Below are positions 33,607-47,100 of a stretch of 64,000 bases of DNA, piece after piece (the first letter of the stretch is position 1; every line of letters begins with the position of its first letter). The notes beneath the pieces are model-generated. The model was given only the letters and a program-made list of their open reading frames with translations. It was not told the origin of the DNA and searched no databases. The translations under genes were made by a program, and so were the position numbers. The stretch is from contig CM076140.1 in assembly GCA_038025085.1 (NCBI GenBank), positions 20,151,501-20,215,500 of the forward strand, in the 5' to 3' direction. Origin of the DNA: Tetragonia tetragonoides (lineage: Eukaryota > Streptophyta > Magnoliopsida > Caryophyllales > Aizoaceae).

Positions 33607-35323
33607 CTTAAGTCTTTGCTTGTCCCCAAGCAAAACACGTCAAGACAAGGGATTCGGGGAACAAATAACAAGAGATCACCTTCACAAACCAAGTTTCAAA
33701 AGCAACATCAAGGCCAAAAGAATTAACCCAAGTCAAGAACAATAGTAACATAGCCGCTCGAATTCACATAGCACATCATGTAATAGCGATCCAAATCATC
33801 CAATCTTACCATAAGACCCCCTCTCGAATATAGCATAGCAAAGTAGAAAGACCCTCACTTTAGGTAAGTGGACACTCACACTCAAGTGTTTAAAATTGAC
33901 AATCAAAGTGGGTTTCTCTCAATACTCATCTCAAAAGTCATGGTTTACCATATGCTCACCAATCGTCTCACATCTCCTCCGCTAAGGACAATTGATATAA
34001 ACGAGTCAAGAGGACTTTCATAGGTTGTAACGTAGGCTTAAGGGTGAAGGGTAGGACAAATTCATTCAGATAATTGGATAAGGATGTCATGAAACTAGTG
34101 GAGCAAAAATCATTAATTCACCTCATTGCCATAAGGTAAACAACGCGGAACTCGGACTATAAAAAAAAAAAAACAACAACATCCAACCAAAATCACCAAA
34201 CTCTATTGAAATACTCATCATTCAAGCACAACTTTCAAGAATTCAACATTTTATTTTTATTTTTGCTTTTTTTTTTCTTTTTTTTTTTTTCGGAACCAAA
34301 CTTTGAATTTCAACCATTCTTTCTAGAGCTTACACAAGCGACGAAGTTACACATTGTGAAATGTAACATAGACTCCAAAGCTAATTCCTACTCCACAAGT
34401 CTCATGACAAAAGGGTTAAACATGATTTTTCCGGTCAAAAGGCTTGTAATGCGGGTGAAAGCAAATAATAGGTAAAGCTCAAAGTGGTTCACAAAGGATA
34501 AAGTGCCAAGGTAGGCTTTGGCTATTAGCTAAATATTCAAAGAATGCCTCAATCATACTCGTCCATTCAATGTCAAGTGCCGATTCGACGGAGAAAAGAG
34601 AACTGACTTCTCTTCGGAGAAGTGGAAGAATCTCTCCCCAAGGTGAGTTCTAGAAACCGATGACTAAGAGAGAGTTTCACACATCAAAGAAAAAATAGAC
34701 CGTAGTGATGCACGGTCTTCAAGGCTCAAAACTCACAGGTCAATTTGGTCTATCCAACTCAACTACACAACATTCAAGAGTCATCATCAAGCATGCCACA
34801 TACCATGAATCGCAACAACAATCATGCTATGTAAAACTTAGGCCCAATCACATTGCCACAAGAACAAGGGTCAATCCTCTCGATTTGCATAATAAAACAA
34901 GAATCATCATCGAAGGATCACATCTCCCACAATTTTTTTTAGATTTTTCTTTTTTCTATTTTTTTTATGCATGCGAAATTAAAACCTAAACTATATGAAA
35001 AACAAACAAAAATAAAAGAAAGAAATAAAATATAAAAAAAAAAACTAATCTAAAAATGCAATGCAAAAAAAAAATAATATGCAATTCACATTTCACAAAA
35101 CACCATCAAAATCACCTCCCCCAAGCTCGAAATGAACCTTGTTGCCAATGTGAGAAAAGACAATAATATAGAGAAGGGAAGGGAGGAGAGAAAACTCACG
35201 GAGCCTCCCTCGGGTGGGGAAGGGATCGGAAAAGCGTTGTTGGCTCATGTGCCAACTAGTTATTGCTCAAAACCATTACGCTTACATACGCATTTTGGCT
35301 TGCATCACAAAGAGTGCATCAAT
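33607..35323. other. Noncoding interior of the Athila-type element
   Basis: About 1.7 kb with A- and T-runs (34160-34290 and 34930-35090) and scattered stops in all frames. No gag, protease or polymerase motif is seen. Confidence 0.6.
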
Positions 35324-36253
35324 TCATATTGGTCTAGTGGTGGTGCTCAGTTTTTTTCTATTCACTATCCTCTCCTTGAATTGATCATAACAAGCTAATG
35401 CCCGTAATATTTTGTCAAAGGCACTTGCAAACATCTCAAAAGAACACAAGTTAGAGATCATTATCACAAAAAAATAATAAAAAGTCAACGACCTCTTAAA
35501 CTTGTCAAATGCCCTTGAAAAGTCAAAATGACAAGATGAGTCTTCCATCACACTAAACTTATAACTCTCCATATAAATCCCATTAGACTTGTCACCTATG
35601 ATATCCTCATAAACCCGGTGCACACAAGAATCATGAATCTCTAGTACATCATTGGGTTTCAAATATGCATATCCAAGCGAGTTATCGAGATGAGGTTTAA
35701 TATGAGGATGCACAATTGTTGAAATTGACATGCTTATGGATATGGGGGGAAGTGAATCATGATGCTCAATATTAGAAAATTGGTTCTCTACCAAATTTTC
35801 AACAAGTTCTTCCTCAATGCAATGCTTAGATGAAGATGAACTATCCATGAGATTGAGTTGGGTCTCTATCAGCGCCATATAGGAGGCAATTGAATCAACT
35901 TTAGAGCACAATTGCTCTATTAGTTCTTGTTGTTCATCATTAATCTTTTGTTGCATCACAATGAATTGCTCAAAGAGGGTTTCTAATTTTAAATTTGGTG
36001 GATGAGGGGGCAATAAAGTTTGGTCATCTCCATAGAAATAATTAGGATAACACAAAAGGTGATCAAATTGACATTCATTAGAATCATAAGGATCATATTG
36101 GTCACCTTGGTAGAGGTGATCAAATTGACATTCATTAGAATCATAACCAACATATCCATTCCAATCATATGAAGCATTGGGCACATCACATTTATTCGCA
36201 TTCACATAGTTATCACAAGTATAATCATATGAACTAATCATCATATCCCCCAT
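35324..36253 (-). CDS. 309-residue ORF of the Athila-type element, function unknown
   Basis: The ORF begins 94 bp after the PBS, where Athila gag would start, and is uninterrupted. Visible features are an acidic Tyr/Asn/Asp-rich N-terminus with a direct repeat of YDSNECQFDHL (residues about 37-47 and 56-66), then a likely coiled coil (LETLFEQFIVMQQKINDEQQ and onward, about 88-136). A Ser/Glu-rich middle follows, and near the C-terminus a second weak repeat (AFDKFKRSL / AFDKILRAL) encloses a hydrophobic stretch FYYFFVIMIS. The coiled coil resembles the variable tail of Athila gag, but no capsid or zinc knuckle is present. It may be a shortened gag or an element-specific protein. Confidence 0.5.
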   Translation of the reverse strand: MGDMMISSYDYTCDNYVNANKCDVPNASYDWNGYVGYDSNECQFDHLYQGDQYDPYDSNECQFDHLLCYPNYFYGDDQTLLPPHPPNLKLETLFEQFIVMQQKINDEQQELIEQLCSKVDSIASYMALIETQLNLMDSSSSSKHCIEEELVENLVENQFSNIEHHDSLPPISISMSISTIVHPHIKPHLDNSLGYAYLKPNDVLEIHDSCVHRVYEDIIGDKSNGIYMESYKFSVMEDSSCHFDFSRAFDKFKRSLTFYYFFVIMISNLCSFEMFASAFDKILRALACYDQFKERIVNRKKLSTTTRPI

Positions 36254-36347
36254 GATGCCAAGAAGACATCAAGAAATCAAACCAAGTAAGACATAAGTGC
36301 TTAGTCTAGTCAATTCAAGAAACTCCTAATATTGGAATATGATAAGC

Positions 36348-36365
36348 TCCCCGGCAACGGCGCCA
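36348..36365 (-). promoter_or_regulatory. Primer binding site of the Athila-type element
   Basis: The minus strand reads TGGCGCCGTTGCCGGGGA, the sequence usual in Athila and related elements (assigned to tRNA-Asp from memory). It is six bases from the LTR edge at 36372. Confidence 0.88.
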
Positions 36366-36371
36366 AAGACT

Positions 36372-37817
36372 TGATAGGCCCGCAAGTGCACGGGTATATC
36401 GAAGTAGTAAAATATCGAACCACAAGGAGCTACCGATTTCAAATATTAAGTTTTCTCAAATTCAACAAGCTAAGCGATTAGAAGTTTGGGTTTTTGCAAT
36501 CATCAACTAGGAACGCAATATAATGATGATGGATATATCAAAAATAAAGGTGTAGGATTGACTTCACCTCAATCTATAATTCCTTGATGCAAACAATAAG
36601 TCTAACTAGCATGTAGAAGCGAACATATAAGCAAGGACGGAATTATAAGACACCATGAACCCTCTCTCGACGGTTAAAGGATACACTTAAAATAACCAAA
36701 TTCTTATTCTCATGGAATAAAGCTAAATCAAGAGCATTAAGAATACTACAATTTCAAAGCATCCCAAGACTTTCTAACCTACTCTCGTGATTAGGCAACC
36801 TTGTCAATTGTTTGAGTTCCGACAACTAACAAGTTTCTCTCGAACATGAGTTAATCGTCTAACAAATAAATAAGCACACAAACAATTGATTGCATCAATA
36901 TTCTAAAACATGCTAATCAAAAAAATTAGGGCATCAAGGAACCAATCTTTGGCTACATCAATCCTAGATGGGGAATTTAGCTACTCATGATATTCAAGAA
37001 CAACAAGCAAACAATGAAAACTAAATTAAGCATGATTGAACTAGAATTCAAGAACAAAATCAAGAACATTCATAAACTAAATTGAAATTAAACTAAAAGA
37101 AGTAGAGAGATGGGAAGAGAAAGTAAGGATTAGAAATACCCAAAAATGCTCCGATTGAAGGTAATCAAGAACTTGAACAAACTTGAAAGTGCAAATTCCA
37201 ACCTTCAAATGACAAAATAAAGCTAGTATTTGATTATATTCTAGAAAGTATAAAAGTGTTTGAGAGAATATGGGGTGATAAGAGATGATCAAAGAGATGA
37301 GTTCTCTCTCCTTTTATAACCCCCAAAATGTCTCTAGTCGGATCCAAGTGAAAAGCCAAAGGAATGGCAAAGGCCACGACTTGAAATCTCGATTTTCGGC
37401 AGGTTGCATGGTCGTGCGGAAAATATGAAGGAAAGTTGCATGGTCGTGCAACCCTTCTTGAGCTCACTGACTTACTTGCATGGTCATGCAAGGTTTAGTC
37501 TTCGAACTTGCATAGTCGTGCAAGTGCAATTTTGCCTTGAACTTCATTTTTGCACTTCTCTTCTCGCTTGGCTTTCTCTAAGGCATCTTCCTCGACTTCT
37601 TCTTTGACGATTGCGACTCGAAATCATCTCCAAAGTCTCTACCAAGCCTTCGGGTCTTAAAATGTCCTAAAAACACATCAAAACACAAACATACCCCAAG
37701 TAGTCATCTTTATCAAAATAATTATAAAATCTCATAAAGAAACGATATAATTATCATGAAACTAATCAAATGAGTGCGTTTATCATATGAATAATAGCTC
37801 AATTTACGCACTCATCA
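36372..37817 (-). repeat. 5' LTR of the Athila-type element
   Basis: 1446 bp, including a 3-bp insertion relative to the other LTR. It carries the working promoter: TATA box at 37310-37321 (minus), with TTGCATGGTCGTGC motifs upstream at 37404, 37436, 37476 and 37508. The U3 side faces the uroporphyrinogen-III synthase gene. Confidence 0.9.
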
Positions 37818-37822
37818 CCCGC

Positions 37823-38102
37823 TTAAAACCTGACCTGACCTAAACCGATGATAACCAGATTGGCTGATGACCCAAACCCAAAGTAACCGATCCGATGCAT
37901 TTCCTGGGTCTAGCTGCGATAGGGCATCTAGATATAGACCTCTACTAGATCATATGTCCAAGCAATGTCCAAGTCATGTGTCTACATTTTGCTAACTGTA
38001 GCTGGCTCGTCTCTCAAAGACCAGAGACCACACGTCACACCACATCTCTTTTTTCAATTTTCATTTTCATTTTCATTTTCATTCCAACCATTTTTAGTTT
38101 CA
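37823..38102 (+). promoter_or_regulatory. Short upstream region of the UROS gene
   Basis: Only 285 bp separate the Athila element end from the start codon. Inside are an ACGT-core word (cacacgtcac, around 38032) and a CT/TTTTCA-rich leader with four TTTTCA units (around 38060-38085), which is typical of a plant 5' UTR. No clear TATA box was seen, which suits a housekeeping gene. Older promoter DNA may lie left of 32147. Confidence 0.45.
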
Positions 38103-41100
38103 ATGGCTTCTCTGTCTCTCTCACTTTTTCTCTCTCCTCGATCATCATCATTTTTGTGTCTCCCTTCCAAATCCACTACCAATTTTCCTGTTATTCCTTC
38201 TTTCACTGTTCGAGCATCCTCCTCGTCGAAATCGAATCCCCAAGTCGTTGTTACCAGAGAACGTGGCAAGAATATCAAGCTCATTAATGCTCTCGTATGT
38301 TCTTTCTTCTCTCTCTCTCTCACATTCTGAATTTCCATTTTTTTTCAGTTTTTGTATAAATTTGTGGCTCTTAATGATCATAACTCGACTTTATTTGATT
38401 GTAATTGCGCTGCGAAGAGTGAAATTTGTTCCCATTTGGGTCATTTTATTGAGCTCGAATTGTGAGTTTACCAAGTGTTTGGTTTAATGCCTCAATGAAC
38501 TTCTATGAGTGACTCAAAAATGGATCTTTATGCGGATTTGTCACAAATTAGCAATGTGGGGTAACTAGGCACATAAATTATCTAAGATTTAGGACTTGGG
38601 GCACATCAAAATGTTGGTGAAATTGAATATGTCCCTTGAATTATCTGAAGATGGTTGTAAATGAAATAAAAGGTGTTCATTTCGTAGTTTTAGTGAAGGG
38701 ATGATGGGTACTTTGTTTTTGTAATCAGCATTATTGTTCATAGCACCATCAACTACTAAATGTAGAAATCTTCATGTACTCAATATAACAACCCCATAAA
38801 TACATTTAAAACAATGTGGTGTGGTGCTCCCACATTCTGCCCCTAATTGGTATGAACTTCTGGTGCAATTTTTCCTGTGGATTCTTTTGCTTGATAAATC
38901 ATGAGCAGAAACTCTAGTAGGAGTTAAAATCATATGCACATGCACATATATAAATGTGGCAGACCGTTTCAAGTTAAGTTACCATTTTAACTTGAAGTAT
39001 GGGAGTAGATGAGCTAAGTTTAGCAGAGTGTTTGAGTGTTCATATTGGAGCCCAAATTTTATGCCACTGACTAATTTGTTTATTTACAGTCAGCCCAGAA
39101 GACTCAGCTCTAGTTTGTTAACAAGTATAACTTGAAATGTTGCCTTTTAAAAGGTAGTTGCAACTGGCAACTATACAGGATAAAATTGCAATTGAAAAGA
39201 TTGGAATTGAAGTCTAACCTATCAAGTGCACAATTACACATGTAATAATGAGACTTATTGAGTTACAAGGAGAGCATAATTACTAATTTTGTACTTCCTC
39301 CGTTCCAAAATGAGATTCCTCTTTGACTTTTTGAGTCAAACTTTACAAATTTGGAGCATTGATTTGTGAAAAAGTATATGAAGATTTATAAGATTAAAGA
39401 AATTTTCTTACATTCATTTTTAATAGTATTTAATTTCACAATTTCATCATTATTTTTTTTGTAATTATTATATTTATATAATTACAGTTATTGATGATCA
39501 AAGTGTTGTGTTGGAGACTATGCAAAGTCAAATGGGAAGCTCATTTTGGTAGGGAGGGAGTATATTATTATATGTAAATTGATACAAACTTCTTCCTACG
39601 TGTAAAGTACAGTGCACAAAAGCCCGCAGTTAATTCTTGTGGTGTTAGTGCAGCAATGGAAAAAGATGAGTAACCCTATTTGGACATAGAATAATAGAAA
39701 GCAGGCATTTACTCTCAAACGGATGGACCATATATTCAAAATGTTCATTAACATAAATGTTTGAGCGCCATATTGTTTTGTTGCAGGCTAAGCATGGCAT
39801 TTGCTGCTTGGAGTTGCCTCTTATTGAGCATGCGCAGGGACCTGATTTGAACAAGCTTCACTCTTTATTAAGTGGTAATGCCTACTTCTATTGCTCATTT
39901 CTTCAAGTTTCATGTTTCTGTAAATAATTCAAAATTTAGTTGCTAAATCTGAATCCAGGGACCTACTTATTGCCTAGAATCTCTCGAGAGAAGTAATCAA
40001 GATATGATTTTTCAATCCTGTTGCTGTAGAATGCAGAATTTAATATCTGGTTGGCAGAACAACTTAGTCTGCCCCTGAATTGTACCAAAATCTAGATGTG
40101 TGTAGGGCAGTTCAGAGAAATAGGATACAATAAGGGCTATATCTTGCCTTGACTTCCAACATGTATGGTCTGTTAACTATATAATAGAAGCGGTGTAACA
40201 AAGAAGCTAACATGTTCATCCTTTGAGTCTGCAAATAGGGATTAATGCCTGTAGTCAATGAAGATAAAAGTGTCTTAGGAAATAAATCCAAATAGAGTAC
40301 TATTGTGTAGCAAACTGGTTCAGCCACCGAGTTTGCTTATGGGCATGACATGTGGGATGGACGTACACAAAGAAGGTTTTGAGCCTTGAGGACAAAGTTT
40401 TAGAAGGAGCTGCATTGTGAAATGTCATTTCTAATTAAAAGAAAGGTGGAATTCATTTTGTGGCCTCATTTTTATGATGATTGAACTAACACAAGACTCA
40501 ATGGTCAATAACCTACTCATTTCGAGTTACTAAGCGTGCGCCATATCTCCTAGACATCACAAAATTCTACTTTTCTAGGTTGATGTAATTATTTCATTTG
40601 GGGTTGTTGAGTGCTGTGGTTTTTAGCTGTGCTATACTTATGGTTGTGGTTGCTGTAATCTGTATTGTGTCGTGGCTGATTATAAATACTAAAGGTTTCA
40701 CTGACATTTGAAAAAAGTTGTGGCTATCCATATAACACAAAATGGCGTAAATAAAATTTGGTGAAAGTTGTCTACAAGAGGTATTTATAATATTGGTAAT
40801 CCAAAATCTGACGATGATGAATTTTGTAACTTTCTACTATATCCCTAAATGCGCAGTGGTCATCATAAGTTCATAACTATTCATCATTACTATTGTTTTT
40901 TGTTATGAATCTACTTTTTTAATATGTCATCTATTTTATCGAAGGGTAACATTGTTTGTTTTATTAATTTAAATTGCAAAAATTATTAAATTCTCACATT
41001 TGAATTTCTATTTTAAATGTTGAGTAAGTCTTGTGCGAGACCAACTCACAATAGAAAGGGATCACTATTAGAAATGTAGGGGTCAATTATTATGAACCGT

Positions 41101-44100
41101 GACCCTTGTTTCACTTAAACGTGACCCTCTTCTCACCGAAAGTTATGGAAAGACCGTCTAATAGAAGTTTTCGTGTTAAAGTTACATACTTATTAGAAAA
41201 ATCTGAATTTATTCATGACTATTAGAAATATCTGAGTCTATTCATAACTATTAGAATCTGAATCTATCATATTTATAAAACATGTCTGTATTCGCGTCAA
41301 CCTGATTATATCGAATTAATTTTTTGAATGGTGGTGTGTTTAATGGAAGAATATGCTGGTGCTCCACTAAAGTATGTTTTTTCTTTTTTCTTTTTTTCCC
41401 CCGATAGTAAAAGTAACTACGAAGATCATCATGCTAAAGGTTTTCCAAACATCCACTCATGTCGAAGAACATCAAGAAGCTGTTCAAAGCACTTAATCCA
41501 AACCCTGATATAAGCATTTTCTGTTTTTAAAATGCTAGCTAAACGAACTTTAGGTACATTGCGTCACATTTATGCTTCATCATGATTTACAAGAATGAGT
41601 TTGACAATTGCCACTAATTTCATCAATTTCATTAATTTTGATATTGCCGTTACAATAGAGACCAACTGTAGAAACTGTTGCTTACTAACTCATGATTGGT
41701 GTGTTTCATGCCTGCTGTAGACACTAAATTTGATTGGACCATCATCACTTCTCCTGAGGCAGGCTTGGTGTTTCTTGATGCCTGGAGGTGAAGATGACAG
41801 CTTGCAGTAGTGGAGTTTTTTTTTGTTTTTCTGTTTGAGCCTTATTATTGTAAGGATTTGAGAGTCTTGCATTATTGTCACTTAATTTTTTTTATTTCTT
41901 TGATATGCTCTTATGCTTAGGGCTGCTGGATCACCAAATGTTAAGGTAGGTGTCGTTGGAGCTGGTACAGCCAGTGTGTTCAAGGAAGTGATGCAGTCAT
42001 CAAATTCAGTTGAAGTTGCTTTTATGCCATCAAAAGGTGAAGTCCATGCATGTGTGAGATAAAGCAAGTTGACGTATTGGATGATCTTTGTATAAATAAT
42101 AGGCTTCTTGCTATAGCTCGTCCCACCATAGTAGGCTACATGGAGTTTCTACATAATTTATGAGGGGAAATGTTTATGTTCTTGTGAGTGTTTTCTCATC
42201 TCTTTACCTAGTACCCAATTGCTCCTAAGTTTATTTTACTACTAGCTAGTTAGTTAAATTTCATTCGTGTACAACACTACAACCAGCACTTGAGCTCTTG
42301 CAATATGGACGGATGAAGATTTCAAATTGTAAATAATTAATGGCCCAACTTAATGGAATGATAAGATCCCTCCTTGTTAAGTAATTTATAGTATCTTTTA
42401 ATTCGTAGGTACGATGTTACAGCCCTGACCTTCCTTTTGTTTGTGGTCATTGATTTACCACTTCACTATCGTACCCTTTTTGTGGCACATCACTAATATT
42501 GATTTTAACATAAGGTGTCAGTTTGCAAGTGGGAGAATACAACTTAAGAAATAGGCTTAGTGTTTGCCTTTTCAAGAGTCACTATGTAGTGCATTGGTGG
42601 AATATTGTTTTTGTTGGGTGCGTAAACATGTCTCTTTTAGTGTTTGGTTTTCTGTATTGTATTGGTATTATTCATAAAAGCTGATCTTTTGCTCAATGTA
42701 TCATTGTGATTTTGTACAAGTAAGATGTCAGATTACAATTTACCACTTTCCCCACCTTGGCACGGTGACACCCTAAAGCCCAACCATCCCTTTGAATAGT
42801 ATGCAGACTTCGGTCGGTATTGGAACGTTGGTAGAACTAGAGATACAAAATGGAAATTTTAGAGATTTAAAAGGATTAATTCTGGTACAAACTTCAGTTG
42901 AATGCTTCACTTCAATCATAATGTGACATTTGTCAATTAAGAGATTATTTCCGTTAATTTAATTTTGATAATGTCACAACAGGGAAGATATGATATTTTT
43001 CCGTGTAAGATCAATTTGCATGAAAATAAATTATTATGCATAATGGCTTTAGGATATTTGCAGGTGAATTGATGGAGTTAACAATGAGTTTGTTTCATTT
43101 CAGCTACTGCTAAAGTTCTGGCTTCTGAACTCCCCAAGTCTGGAGATGACAAATGCAGTGTCTTGTATCCAGCATCTGTGAAAGCTAGCAGTGAGATTGG
43201 TAAGAAGAAAGCATCTTTGTTACTATGTTAACTTCCCATGGTTTGCGTTCTGAGGACCGGTGATACTTTAGTGATCTTTTTTTTGCACAAAGTAGGTTTT
43301 GCTGACTGCATAAATGATTATTGTCATAATGTCACGTCCAAAGGATCTACTTTTGTAGTTTGTTACTTGTATTTGGGGATAAAAATGGGATATGGGTGCG
43401 GAGCTGACTGTCGATTGTGGGGATGGAAAGTCACATGGTACGGTGACTTGGTTAGAAGGATATATGACCTCATAAACAGTACGACCTGGTTATAAGGTTA
43501 TAGCTATAGGGACCCGATAAAAAGTACTTCAACGTAAAATCAATATCATTTTAGTTTAGAAAGTCCATATTCAAAGATAACTGAGCTATTTAAGGGTAAA
43601 TATGATATTTTTGTAAGACCTCACTCATGTACTGTTTAGGCTAAAAGTACATGTATAACCTCATGTAAGAAACAATCAGACAAAAAACCATAAAATACGA
43701 AAATATCCCTTATCTTCACTTATTCTTCACCATCACCGCCCACACCCTCGAGCATGTACTGTGTCAAAGGAAAGGGAATTCCTAGTAAAGTTACCGCACA
43801 AGAAGAGCTTATGAACATATCTAGTAAAGTTCAGAGGTGTAGAGATGAACTTGCATCTATTCAGATGCAGCTACAAGATGATACTAAAAATCCTGATCTT
43901 ATTGATATTGAAAAGAAGGTTAGTCAGCAAAAAATTGATCTATAGAAAGGTTGAACTAAAGGTTCTCAAGCAGAGAGGAAAACTGCATAATATGAAGCTG
44001 AAAGATGAGAACTTTGCCTATTTCCATGCCAATAATAAAGGTTACAGGGTTGTGGTTACAGGGTTATGGTTATCCATGATGCTCGTCACAGGGTTGTGGT

Positions 44101-47100
44101 TATCCATGAGGGGCTTGCTGTTCCTTTTTTTTTTTTTTTTTTTCAGATAAGAGAAAATTTTATTCAATCAAATGAAAGAACACAAAAAGGGGAGGACAAG
44201 AAGTTCTCGAATGAATACAAAAAAATCTACAACTCCCCCCAGTGAAGTTGAACAAAGGTCAGTGGAACCCCCTTGAAGGCCTCGGCTGCCTTCGCCCAAA
44301 GAGATGCCAAATAAACAATGTGATCCGAGACATAATCGATGGTCTTTCCAGAGGCGGAGAAGATTCTCGAGTTCCGCTCTAGCCAAATACACCACAGAAA
44401 AGCCAGACAAGCGTACTTCCGCCCCAACTTTCCTTCTCTCCCCCTCCCTCCAGCAACAAACCGCATCTGAAGAAATTGGCCCACTGTAGCAGGGCTAGCA
44501 AAAGGCTCTCCCCCAGTCAACCTACCCCACAACATCCTAGCGAACTTGCACAACACAGGGGCTTACTGTTCCTAATGCATAATAAATTACTATAAGGAGC
44601 TTTTGGGAAGAAGAATTATACTAGCAGGGTGGATCAGGGGGTTATTGACGTGGATGCAAAAATAAATCAAGAAACGGCTGTGTACTTTCTGCTGTTGTCT
44701 CTTTTGAGGAAATACAAAATGCTATCTTTTCTATAGATGATAACAAGGCTCCGGGCGTCGTCGGCTTCAAATCTGCCTTCTTCAAGAGTGCCTGGGACAT
44801 TGTTGGTGGGAGTGTTTGTGCAGCTGTAGCTGAATTTTTCAATCTGGCCACCTCTCCAGCATTTAAATGCTACTTTTCTTACTATGATCACCAAGAATGA
44901 AAATCCTCAGTGTCACACTGAGTTTCGGCCCACGTCATGCTCAGTGGCGTATCCAATACGGGGCCTTAGGGTCCCAGGCACCCAGTTTTTTGGGAAAATT
45001 TTGCTAAAATACCCTACTTGTTGAATTGTTTTTGGAAATTATTGCTAAAATACCCTAGTTATTTAGTTCTGGCATCCATATTATTTAATAAATTAGTTTT
45101 TCCACCCATATCATTAGTTTTCTAGATCCGCCACTGCTCATGCTGTAGTGTGGTGCATAAAACAATAAGTAGAATCCTTGCTTAATAGAATCCAAGGAGT
45201 GCAGCAAGGACAAACAACATTTGTAAAGGATAGAGGTATTTTTTAAAATGTGGCTATGGCTCATGAGTTGTTGAAGCATTATGGCAGGAAAAGCTTATCT
45301 CCTAGGGCTGTGTTAAATGTTGTTATAAGAAGCCTATGACACATTGAGTTGGGAATTCTTGGCTAAGGCTGTAAGTAGTTATGGCTTTCCCTAGTGAGTT
45401 TTTGAGATGGGTTATCACTTGTGTCAGTTCTGCTACATTTTCTATAACGCTTGAATGGGACCCCCATGGGTACTTTGAGAGTGGGAGAGGACTTAAGCAG
45501 GGGGATCCCATATCCCCCTACCTTTTTGTCCTGGCTATGGAATACTTTATAAGACTTTCGAAGGTAGCCAAGCATGAGAAGAGATTCAAGAGCCATCCTA
45601 CGTGTGCTAGAACTGAGATGAGCCAACTCTCTTTTGCGGATGATTTAATGATCTTTACAAGTGGTGATAAGGAGTCGGTGCTTGCTGCAGTTGAGTGCCT
45701 TGTGGAGTTTGGGAATATTTCTGGGTTGCATGCTAGTCCCCAGAAAACAAATATTTACTTTGGTGAAGTTTACCAACAGGTCAAGCAGGACTTTATTAGC
45801 CAGTGGGTACAGAGGGATATCTGCATTTTTGTTACTTTGGAGTGCCTTTGAATGCTGCAATGCTCTCAGTGGCAATGTGTAGACCTTCAGTGGAACAGTT
45901 GAAAATGAAGCTGCAGTTCTAGGCAAACCAGTTTCTTTCACATGTTGATAAAGTGCAACTCCATAATAGTGTTGTTTTTGCTATGCATGCTTATTGGACT
46001 GCAATATTCATTCTTCTAAACTAGTTTTTAAGGAGATTGAGAAGCTTTGTAGAATGTTTTTCTGGTGTCAGAAGGAGAATGGGAGGGCTATGTGCTTGAT
46101 CAGTTGGCAACAGGTGTGTAGGCCAAAGGATGAAGGTGGCCTGGGCATTGAGGAAATTTTAAGTTGGAATAAAGCTGTGATGCTTAAGTGGCTCTAGAGG
46201 TTGCAGAGTGGTTGTCAGTCGTCTCTATGGACTGATTGGACTATGAAATATCATGTTAAGCGGGGTAGTATTTGGGGTTGCATCCCTAAACAATCTGACT
46301 CTTGGTTCTGGAGAAAATTATTATCTGTGAGAGATACTCTGATACAAAAAATGGGGGATATTTATGCCGCTCAGCATGCTTTTAATGAGTGTTATGTACA
46401 GGGGAAGTCATGAGCAAGCTTAGGACGTTTTCAGAGAGCATCATCAAAAGTAATAAGGTTGTGTGGGAATCTGCAGCTGTCCCTCGGCATAGAATAATCA
46501 CCTGGTAATAGAAAATGCCAACTGTTGATAACCTTCTGAGGAGGGGTTCTGTCTTACCCAACAGATGTGCCTTATGTTGTATGTCTGAGGAATGAATCCA
46601 TCATTTATTCTTTAAGTGCAAGCTGGCTACTAAAGTTTGGCATGGTGTACTGAGGTGGCTTGGCATCACAAGGAGAGGGAGGCATTTGAAACACGAGGCC
46701 CACTGGTTCATTCAGCATTACAGAGGGAGGAACATTCAGAAACGTTGGAAAAGGGCTAGCCTGCTTGCAACTGTATATGAAATTTGGCAGGCAAAATATA
46801 TGTGCATATTTCAGGATACTCAAAGAAGTGTACAGAAAATTCTAAATAGTATTAAGTACAATGTGTGTAGTAGAATCCTAGGGGTTGATAGTGCTGCTGA
46901 CAGGTTTTCACTATAGGTTTACTAGAGCTTGGTGAGAGGTTCTTGTAAGGGAGTGTGTGCAGGCCATTTCCTGCGTGTATTACTTTTTTTTTCGTTTGCC
47001 CCTTGTGGCGGAATAAGAGAAGTCGACCAATTTGGAGGAATAAGGAAGCTGTGTTGTTTGCAAGTCTCTTGGTAATTCTATGCCTTCGTTGAAATATATC

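Larger units (their letters stand above)
32152..37817 (-). mobile_element. Non-autonomous Athila-type LTR retrotransposon, complete (5.67 kb)
   Basis: Two LTRs (32152-33594 and 36372-37817) start TGATAGG and end CTCATCA on the plus strand. They are flanked by perfect 5-bp duplications CCCGC (32147-32151 and 37818-37822). On the minus strand the PBS TGGCGCCGTTGCCGGGGA lies six bases inside the right LTR, and a polypurine tract (33595-33606) adjoins the left LTR, so transcription runs leftward. The interior is only 2.78 kb, with one 309-residue ORF and no polymerase. The LTRs differ at roughly 36 positions by eye, mostly transitions (about 2.5%). Confidence 0.93.
43740..46930 (+). mobile_element. 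Decayed LINE (plus strand) in UROS intron 5, with two insertions
   Basis: The N-terminal fragment (43754-44040) matches the linker between LINE endonuclease and reverse transcriptase ([20 protein letters not shown], then [13 protein letters not shown]). After an inverted LINE insertion (44126-44556) the reverse transcriptase resumes: [40 protein letters not shown] and catalytic FADDLMIF (around 45630). It is followed by [15 protein letters not shown] and zf-RVT-like [19 protein letters not shown]. Stops are many. It sits in sense orientation inside the UROS intron. No poly(A) or target duplication was found, so the exact ends are open. Confidence 0.8.

Noticed and set aside
43238..43495. 85-residue plus-strand ORF as a separate gene
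   Set aside because: It lies wholly in UROS intron 5, starts within the splice-donor flank and has no recognised domain.
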